DNA of 13,886 nt, from contig JACPQP010000559.1 of NCBI GenBank assembly GCA_016190465.1, forward strand, positions 1 to 13,886, in the 5' to 3' direction. Position 1 is the stretch's first letter; each line of letters opens with the position of its first letter. Positions 9,002 through 13,886 of the stretch are shown here, piece after piece. Source of the DNA: Chloroflexota bacterium. GTDB taxonomy: Bacteria > Chloroflexota > UBA6077 > FW602-bin22 > JACPQP01. The translations under genes and the position numbers were made by a program. The notes under the pieces were generated by a model that saw only the letters and a list, made by a program, of their open reading frames with translations, ran no database searches and was not told the DNA's origin.

Positions 9002-10219
9002 TCAGGCAAGTGACGCGAGATACCGCTCGTCGGCCATCAGGCGGGCGACGGCGTCGAGCAGTTGCGCGGCCGGCACGCCGTCCGCCACGCGGTGGTCGAA
9101 GGTCAGGCTCAAGACGCACGTGTGCCGGACGATCACCAATCCGTCCCGAACGACCGGGCGCGCCTGGATTCGTCCGATCCCGAGGATGACCGATTGCGGG
9201 GGATTCGGGGGATTCGAGGCATTGAGAATCGGCGTGAAGGCGTCGACTCCATAGGCGCCCAGGTTCGTGATCGTCGCCGTCCCTCCGTCCACGTCTGATG
9301 GGCGGAGCCGCCCGGACCGCGCCCGGTCGCTCAGTTCACGGACCGCCGCGGCGACCGTCGCGAGCGATTGCCGATCGGCGGTTCGGATTACCGGCACGAC
9401 AAGCCCGTCCGGCACCGCGACGGCGAAGCCGACGTTTACCTCGTCGAAAACGACGATCTCGTCGTTCTCGACGGTCGCGTTCAGCTCGGGACGCTCGCGC
9501 AGCGCCGTGGCGAACAGCTTGACGAATAGCGCGTCGTACGGCGGAGCGCTCCCGATGCGCTCGGCGAGCTGACCGCGTGCCGCGACCAGCGTCTCGGCGT
9601 CGACCTCCCGGGTCAAGGTGACCGAGGCCGCCGTCGCCAGGGAATGTCGCAAGCGCTCGGCGATGATCCGCCGCATCCCGGTCAGTGACACGCGCTGGCG
9701 AACCCGACGTTCGGGTCTGACTGGACTGGAGGGCGCCGCGGCGAGGCGCGCCACGGCCTCCAGCACGTCGGCCTCCACGATCCGCCCGCCCGGGCCGCTG
9801 CCCCGCAGTTGCGTCAGGTCGATCCCGTGCTGCGCGGCCAGGCGGCGGGCTACCGGGCTGGCCCGCACCTCGGTAGATGGCCGGGGTGGTTCTGGCGGTA
9901 CTGAGTGCTGGGTGCTCAGTTGCGAGGTCCCGCTCGCCGAGGCGGGCGATGGGAGGCCGGCCGGATGGGCGGGCGGCTCCTCGCCAGCGGCCAGAACGTA
10001 GCCGATCAGCGCCTCGACCGACAGGTTTGCCCCCACCTCGGCCACGGGGTGCAGAACGCCCGCCACGGGGGCCTCGATCTGGTGGGTCGTCTTCTCGGTG
10101 GTGATCTCGGCAATCGGCTCCCCGGCCTCCACCCGCGCGCCCGGAGGACGCAGCCAGGCCGCCAGGGTTCCCTCCGTCGTGTACATGCCCAGGCTGGGCA
10201 TCACGATCGGGCGTGCCAT
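9002..10219 (-). CDS. Dihydrolipoamide acyltransferase, E2 component
   Basis: This 405-aa E2 is the core of a 2-oxoacid or acetoin dehydrogenase complex and transfers the acyl group from lipoate to CoA. Domains: lipoyl domain 1-78 with the lipoyl lysine in TTEKTTHQIEAP (Lys43); linker; peripheral-subunit-binding domain about 117-157 (ASPVARRLAAQHGIDL…GSGPGGRIVEADV); catalytic domain about 172-405 ending in FDHRVADG (His376, Asp380 active site). It starts 3 nt after the E1-beta stop with GGGAGG 8 nt upstream, so it is coupled to E1-beta. Two oddities: a repeat-like tract encodes GTSQLSTQHS in the linker (97-106), and a tandem NPPNPP (336-341) lies where most E2s read PIINPPQ, lengthening this loop by about six residues. 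This is the only E2 in the window, so it may serve both E1 pairs. Confidence 0.95.
   Translation of the reverse strand: MARPIVMPSLGMYTTEGTLAAWLRPPGARVEAGEPIAEITTEKTTHQIEAPVAGVLHPVAEVGANLSVEALIGYVLAAGEEPPAHPAGLPSPASASGTSQLSTQHSVPPEPPRPSTEVRASPVARRLAAQHGIDLTQLRGSGPGGRIVEADVLEAVARLAAAPSSPVRPERRVRQRVSLTGMRRIIAERLRHSLATAASVTLTREVDAETLVAARGQLAERIGSAPPYDALFVKLFATALRERPELNATVENDEIVVFDEVNVGFAVAVPDGLVVPVIRTADRQSLATVAAAVRELSDRARSGRLRPSDVDGGTATITNLGAYGVDAFTPILNASNPPNPPQSVILGIGRIQARPVVRDGLVIVRHTCVLSLTFDHRVADGVPAAQLLDAVARLMADERYLASLA
9198..9215. repeat. 9-bp tandem repeat inside the E2 catalytic domain
   Basis: GGGGGATTC is present twice in tandem (9198-9206, 9207-9215), with a degenerate third unit GAGGCATTG (9216-9224). 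On the minus strand the two exact units encode NPPNPP in frame. The expansion sits in the normally conserved FTPIINPPQ region of the acyltransferase. Confidence 0.9.
9897..9921. repeat. Dispersed-repeat-like tract within the E2 linker
   Basis: The minus strand reads ACTGAGCACCCAGCACTCAGT over 9899-9919, in two parts ACTGAG/CTCAGT as inverted hexamers. It resembles the CAGCACTCAGCACTCAG low-complexity repeats usually seen between genes, but here it is translated as SQLSTQHS in the flexible linker before the subunit-binding domain. Confidence 0.5.
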
Positions 10220-10222
10220 CGT

Positions 10223-11281
10223 TCAGCCTCCCGTCCCCAGGAGTGTGTGCACGGCGGCCACCACGTTCGCCGCCCGAGGGACGTAGTGGGCTTCGAGGAC
10301 CGCGGCGAAGGGGACCGGTGTCTCGGGCGCGGTGACCGTCTTGACCGGCGCGTCGAGGAAGTCGAACCCCTGGTCGGCGACGCGCGCGGCGATGTCCCGG
10401 GCCATCGAGGCCGTCGGCGTGTCCTCGTCGACGACGACCAGCCGTTTCGTCCGGGCGACCGACTCCAGGATCGTCGCTTCATCCAGGGGCGCCAGCGTCA
10501 GGACGTCCACGACCTCGGCGCTGGTCCCCTCGCCGGCGAGCAGAGCCGCCGCCTCCAGGCAGACGTGCGTCATCCGGCCGATGCCGCACAGGGTTACATC
10601 GCGCCCACGGCGAACGACCTCTGCCCGGCCGATCGGTATCGTGTATGGCTCTTCGGGAACCGGTCCCTTCGCCGCCAGGCCGAGGAACTTGTTCTCCATC
10701 ACCACAACCGGGCCGTCGTCGCGGATGGCGGCCATGGTCAAGCCCTTGGCGTTGTAGGCGGTGGTCGGTGCGACCACCTTGAGCCCCGGGACGTGCGCCA
10801 GCACCGAGTAGAGGGTCTGGGAGTGCTGGGCGGCGGCCCCCCCGCCGTAGGTCTGGCCCGTGGCGCCCCGCGCCCCGTAGGGGATCCGGATGACGAGTGG
10901 CAGGTCCAGTTGTCCGCCCATCATATAGTGCATCTTCGCCGCCTGGTTGATGATCTGGTCGTAGCAGCAGCCGATCAGGTCGACAAACAAAACCTCGACG
11001 ATGGGCCGAAGCCCGGTCATGGCGGCGCCCACCGCCGCGCCGACAAATCCCATCTCGGCGATGGGCGTGTCGAGAACGCGCTCCGGCCCAAACTCGGTAA
11101 TCAGGCCCCGGGTGACCCGGAGGGGGCCACCCCAGGCGTCGACGAAGCCCAGGTGCGCCCGGCCGGCCCCACCGGCGATGTCTTCACCCATGATCACGAT
11201 CGTCGGGTCGCGCCGCATCTCCTGGCGAATGGCCTCGTTGATCGCCTGGCTGAAGGTCAGCTCGCGGACGGCGGTCGTCAT
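10223..11281 (-). CDS. 2-oxoacid/acetoin dehydrogenase E1 component, beta subunit (copy 2)
   Basis: This 352-aa E1-beta is closer to acetoin dehydrogenase AcoB-type proteins than copy 1. Seen: VRELTFSQAINEAIRQEM, IVIMGEDIAGGAG (from about 28), VLDTPIAEMGFVGAAVG (Glu76), LFVDLIGCCYDQIINQAAK, YMMGGQ, AAAQHSQTLYS with the conserved histidine (His153), PTTAYNAKGLTMAAIRDD and the C-terminal VVDVLTLAPLD…LVVVDED. The start at 11281 has GGGAGGA about 7 nt upstream on the minus strand. It lies 70 nt downstream of E1-alpha copy 2 and 3 nt before E2, forming the classical E1-alpha–E1-beta–E2 order of acetoin/pyruvate dehydrogenase operons. With E1-alpha copy 2 it forms the heterotetramer that binds thiamine diphosphate. 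I call it acetoin-dehydrogenase-like by remembered motif similarity only. Confidence 0.94.
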   Translation of the reverse strand: MTTAVRELTFSQAINEAIRQEMRRDPTIVIMGEDIAGGAGRAHLGFVDAWGGPLRVTRGLITEFGPERVLDTPIAEMGFVGAAVGAAMTGLRPIVEVLFVDLIGCCYDQIINQAAKMHYMMGGQLDLPLVIRIPYGARGATGQTYGGGAAAQHSQTLYSVLAHVPGLKVVAPTTAYNAKGLTMAAIRDDGPVVVMENKFLGLAAKGPVPEEPYTIPIGRAEVVRRGRDVTLCGIGRMTHVCLEAAALLAGEGTSAEVVDVLTLAPLDEATILESVARTKRLVVVDEDTPTASMARDIAARVADQGFDFLDAPVKTVTAPETPVPFAAVLEAHYVPRAANVVAAVHTLLGTGG

Positions 11282-11295
11282 CCCAGTCCTCCCGC

Positions 11296-11316
11296 TGTGT
11301 TCATCCGTGGTTTCCG
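11296..11316. repeat. Fragment of a dispersed intergenic repeat (ACCACGGATGAACAC type)
   Basis: The minus strand of this 70-nt spacer contains GGAAACCACGGATGAACACA, resembling the widespread 'accacggatgaacacggatga' low-complexity repeat of many bacterial intergenic regions. Only one partial unit is present and it encodes nothing. It is noted because nearly every spacer in this gene run contains a piece of some such repeat. Confidence 0.4.
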
Positions 11317-11351
11317 TTCGTCCCGATCCCGAAGAGGCTGATACCTGACGG

Positions 11352-12350
11352 CTACTCGGATGGTTCAGTCACGTAGACGTCCGTGCACAGCTCCGCGGGA
11401 TCCGGCAGGGGGCTCACCTCGGCGAAGGCGATGGCCTCGTCGAGCAGCGCCCGATTCCGGGCGTCGATGGCGTCCAGGTCGTCCGCGCCGAGCAGCCCCC
11501 GTGTCAGCGCTCCCTCGCGGAACCGCCGGATACAGTCACGCGCCCGCGCCACCTCCTCCTCTTCGGCGGTCCGGTAGCGACGCGGGTCGTCGCCGTGGTA
11601 GTGGCCGTAGTAGCGATAGGTCTTGCACTCGATCAGCGACGGTCCCGTACCCGCCCGCGCCCGGCGCACCGCCGCATCTGTTGCCTCCCAGACGGCGAAG
11701 ACGTCCTGCCCGTCGACGACGACCCCCGGCATCGCGTAGCCTGCTGCCCGGTCGGCGATATCCTGGACCGCGACCGCGTACTCGACCGGCGTCGATTGCG
11801 CATAGCCGTTGTTTTCGCATACGAACACGACCGGAAGCTTCCAGATCGCGGCCAGGTTCATCGCCTCGTGGACGGCCCCGATGTTCGAGGCGCCGTCGCC
11901 GAAGAAGGCCGCGGCGACCTGGCCGGTCCGCCGCACCTTCGCCGACAGCGCGGCCCCCACGGCGTGCGTTGTCCCCATGCCCAGGATCGGGTTGACCCCA
12001 AGCATGCCGACCCGCACGTCGGTGATGTGCATCGATCCGCCCTTGCCCCGGTTGGACCCGGTCACCTTCCCGAACAGCTCGGCCATCATCGGCCGCACGT
12101 CGACGCCCTTGGCGATGCAGTGACCGTGGCCGCGGTGCGTCGAGGCGATCCAGTCCATCGGCTCGAGCGCGGCGCACACGCCGACGGCGACGGCCTCCTC
12201 GCCGACGTAGTAGTGCGCGGCCCCGACCGGCATCCCGGCGTCGACGAGCTGCCGCAGCCGCTCCTCGAACTCGCGGATCAGCGTCATCCGGTCGTACATC
12301 CAGAGCAATCGCTCGCGCGTCAGGGTGGCCCAGCGTTCCGAGATGGCCAT
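11352..12350 (-). CDS. 2-oxoacid/acetoin dehydrogenase E1 component, alpha subunit (copy 2)
   Basis: This 332-aa E1-alpha has normal length and no lipoyl domain. Motifs: YYVGEEAVAVGVCAAL (47-62), STHRGHGHCIAKG (70-82), NRGKGGSMH (100-108), the thiamine-diphosphate/Mg site GDGASNIGAVHEAMNLAAIW (151-170) through CENNGYA (178-184), and YRYYGHYHGDDPRRYR (245-260), a segment reminiscent of AcoA-type acetoin dehydrogenase. The start at 12350 is chosen because GGAGG lies 5 nt upstream on the minus strand; the in-frame TTG at 12362 would place the Shine-Dalgarno inside the gene. It follows the truncated SDR by 78 nt and precedes E1-beta copy 2, E2 and the rest. It is clearly paralogous to the E1-alpha part of the fusion at 6408-7928, roughly half the residues being identical by eye. 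Confidence 0.95.
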   Translation of the reverse strand: MAISERWATLTRERLLWMYDRMTLIREFEERLRQLVDAGMPVGAAHYYVGEEAVAVGVCAALEPMDWIASTHRGHGHCIAKGVDVRPMMAELFGKVTGSNRGKGGSMHITDVRVGMLGVNPILGMGTTHAVGAALSAKVRRTGQVAAAFFGDGASNIGAVHEAMNLAAIWKLPVVFVCENNGYAQSTPVEYAVAVQDIADRAAGYAMPGVVVDGQDVFAVWEATDAAVRRARAGTGPSLIECKTYRYYGHYHGDDPRRYRTAEEEEVARARDCIRRFREGALTRGLLGADDLDAIDARNRALLDEAIAFAEVSPLPDPAELCTDVYVTEPSE

Positions 12351-12402
12351 GCGCACCTCCAATACTCCTGCGTCCGGACGGGGGTCGAGATCACCTTCCG
12401 CT

Positions 12403-12432
12403 ATCTTCCGACGTAGACCCGACCGGTGTCAA
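12403..12432 (-). promoter_or_regulatory. Possible promoter upstream of E1-alpha copy 2
   Basis: On the minus strand a perfect TTGACA (12432-12427) is followed after 18 nt by GAAGAT (12408-12403), a weak -10 match. It overlaps the stop codon of the truncated SDR and lies about 50 nt before the E1-alpha start. The -35 is good and the -10 poor, so this is a candidate only. It would let E1-alpha/E1-beta/E2 be transcribed independently of the ADH. Confidence 0.3.
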
Positions 12433-12840
12433 CTGTCGCTCGGCCAGATGCGGCTCCCGCCGGCGTTGAGCGCCAGGTTGCCGCCGTCGACCGGCAGGAT
12501 GTGGCCGGTGATGAACCCGGCCGCGTCGGAGGCCAGGAAGACCGCCGCCTTGGCGATGTCCTCCGGCTCCCCGAACCGCCCCAGCGGGATCCCGGCCAGC
12601 AGCCGCTCCCGCAGTCGGCCGGAGTTCATTGGGGGGGACCGCAACATCCGCTTGCCGGCTGGCGTCATCGTTTGGGCAGGCTGGATGGCGTTGACCCGGA
12701 TCTGGTGGGGAGACCACTCGACCGCCAGCTCGCGCGTGAGCTGGTTGATCCCGCCCTTGGTCACGCTGTAGACGAAGTTGCCCCGACCCAGGGCCGAACT
12801 GCCGGCGATCGAGCTGATGTTGATGATGCTGCCCCCTCCG
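12429..12840 (-). pseudogene. Truncated SDR gene: C-terminal half only
   Basis: The frame encodes about 136 residues beginning GGGSIINISSIAG and ending in TGA. It matches residues about 141-275 of the intact SDR at 8096-8923 without gaps: about 20 differences in 135 residues by hand count. It keeps the Ser, Tyr and Lys catalytic residues (NISSIAG, YSVTK) but lacks the entire NAD-binding half. Homology stops abruptly near 12839. The sequence beyond reads GGGATCCAC and leads within about 30 nt to the stop codon of the alcohol dehydrogenase. No good start codon or Shine-Dalgarno precedes it; the first possible start is a GTG inside the YSVTK motif (12764). It has no frameshift or internal stop, which points to a recent 5' deletion, or to a chimeric assembly. 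Confidence 0.85.
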
Positions 12841-12868
12841 TGGATCCCAACTCGATCTGCGATCTGCC

Positions 12869-13870
12869 TTACGGTATGACGTAGGCCTTGATGCCCACCT
12901 GCTTCCGGCGCAGCTCCAACGCCCTGGGTAATTCGGCAAGCGGGAAGCGGTGCGTCAGCACGCGCTCCGGGCGCACCTTCGGGAGGAGATCAATCGTTCG
13001 GGGGATCGTCCACCAGGCGCCCCAGGAGCCGCGGATCGTCAGGTGGCCGGCGAAAACGTCGAACGGCTTGAATCGAGCCTCGGCCTCCGGGAGAGCCACG
13101 CCGACAATTATGATGGTGCCACCCCGGCGCACGAGGGCGAAACACTGCTCGACCGTCTGCGGCAGCCCCACTGCCTCGAAGACGACGTCCGCCCCCATCC
13201 CACCAGTCAAGGCCTTCACCTTCGCGGCAAGGTCGCGCTCGCGGGGGTCGAGCACGACGTCGGCCCCGAACTCGACGGCCACCGGTCGCCGGCTGGGATC
13301 TGGCTCGCTGACGATGATCTTACCCGCACCCGCGGCCCGAAGCATGCCGACGATCACCAGTCCGATGGCGCCCCCGCCGATGACGACCACCGTGTCGCCG
13401 GGCTGCATCTGGGCAAGGTCCACCGAGTGCACCGCCACCGAGAACGGCTCCACGGAGAGAGCCTGCTCATCGGTGACCTGGGGCAGCACCCTGAAGAGAC
13501 ATTGCTCCGGCAGCGCCGCGTACTCGGCGAATCCGCCCGAAAGTGCCCGAGGCCTCAGGCAGAGCCAGAATGTGCCGCGCCGGCACGGCAGGCAGAGCCC
13601 GCACGGAGCGGACGGGTAGACGGCCACCCGATCACCCGGGGCTACACTGGTAGTCCCTGGCCCGAGGGCGACGACGGTACCCGCGTACTCGTGGCCGATG
13701 ATCTTCGGGAGCTTCGTGAGGAATGGCCAGTGACCGTCGATGATCGCGAGATCGGTGTGGCAGATTGCGCAGCCGATTATCTTGACGAGCGCCTCTCCGG
13801 GTCCAGGCGTCGGGATGTCGTGCTCCTCGGCACGGAGATCACCGGGGCCATAGAGCAGATAGCATAGCAC
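12869..13870 (-). CDS. Zinc-dependent medium-chain alcohol dehydrogenase
   Basis: This 333-aa protein belongs to the sorbitol/threonine/2,3-butanediol dehydrogenase branch of the MDR family, oxidising a secondary alcohol with NAD(P). Seen: catalytic-zinc Cys in CAICHTD (Cys37), GHEYAG (His60, Glu61), SVEPFSVAVH with Glu141 as likely third zinc ligand, four structural-zinc cysteines in CGLCLPCRRGTFWLC (90, 93, 96, 104), and a Rossmann GGGAIG (165-170) with IVSEPD after it; the acidic residue favours NAD over NADP. The GTG start at 13870 is supported by GAGGAGGTAAAGG within the last 16 bases of the window. It is complete at its C-terminus (KAYVIP, TAA) and sits just upstream of the broken SDR. 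Acetoin-catabolic operons often include a butanediol dehydrogenase of this kind, but the actual substrate cannot be read from the sequence. Confidence 0.93.
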   Translation of the reverse strand: MLCYLLYGPGDLRAEEHDIPTPGPGEALVKIIGCAICHTDLAIIDGHWPFLTKLPKIIGHEYAGTVVALGPGTTSVAPGDRVAVYPSAPCGLCLPCRRGTFWLCLRPRALSGGFAEYAALPEQCLFRVLPQVTDEQALSVEPFSVAVHSVDLAQMQPGDTVVVIGGGAIGLVIVGMLRAAGAGKIIVSEPDPSRRPVAVEFGADVVLDPRERDLAAKVKALTGGMGADVVFEAVGLPQTVEQCFALVRRGGTIIIVGVALPEAEARFKPFDVFAGHLTIRGSWGAWWTIPRTIDLLPKVRPERVLTHRFPLAELPRALELRRKQVGIKAYVIP

Positions 13871-13886
13871 GATCCTTTACCTCCTC

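Noticed and set aside
12429..13870. ADH–SDR fusion protein
   Set aside because: The ADH ends in its own TAA and the SDR remnant is in a different frame, so no continuous fusion is encoded.

Overview
This is a GC-rich bacterial chromosomal segment. A short leading block and secA–moxR lie on the plus strand. Convergent to them is a long minus-strand run of 2-oxoacid/acetoin dehydrogenase-type genes and oxidoreductases. The SecA nucleotide-binding domain carries an insertion of about 25 residues, and GC-rich dispersed intergenic repeats are abundant. Together with the gene style, these suggest a Chloroflexota/Thermomicrobia-like or similar high-GC environmental lineage. This placement is an inference and has not been tested.

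Positions 1-310: a 32-codon basic small ORF (19-117) follows a very strong Shine-Dalgarno sequence. Next come a textbook rho-independent terminator (188-219), then a perfect GC-rich hairpin and a direct repeat that runs into the secA ribosome-binding region. Positions 319-3990: secA (preprotein translocase ATPase) and a MoxR-type AAA+ ATPase, joined stop-to-start with no spacer (TAGATG). Positions 3991-4321: the convergent intergenic region, filled by a large nested palindrome whose core can fold into a three-way junction.

Positions 4322-13870, all minus strand, in transcription order: Zn-dependent alcohol dehydrogenase (13870-12869); the C-terminal half of an SDR gene (12840-12429, truncated); E1-alpha (12350-11352); E1-beta (11281-10223); E2 lipoyl acyltransferase (10219-9002); intact SDR (8923-8096); an unusual E1-alpha with an N-terminal lipoyl domain (7928-6408); a second E1-beta (6420-5446); and a ketopantoate-reductase-family protein (5449-4322). 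The unit SDR–E1-alpha–E1-beta therefore occurs twice, with the only E2 between the two copies. No E3 (dihydrolipoamide dehydrogenase) is in the window.

Functionally, the E1/E2 proteins form one or two thiamine-diphosphate-dependent dehydrogenase complexes that would oxidise a 2-oxoacid or acetoin-like substrate to an acyl-CoA. The Zn-ADH and SDR enzymes would interconvert related alcohols and ketones; acetoin/2,3-butanediol use is one plausible reading. The most noteworthy points are the lipoyl–E1-alpha fusion, the two SDR copies that are far more alike than their neighbouring E1 paralogues, the truncated SDR at the ADH junction, in-frame short tandem repeats inside two enzymes, and the small ORF before secA.
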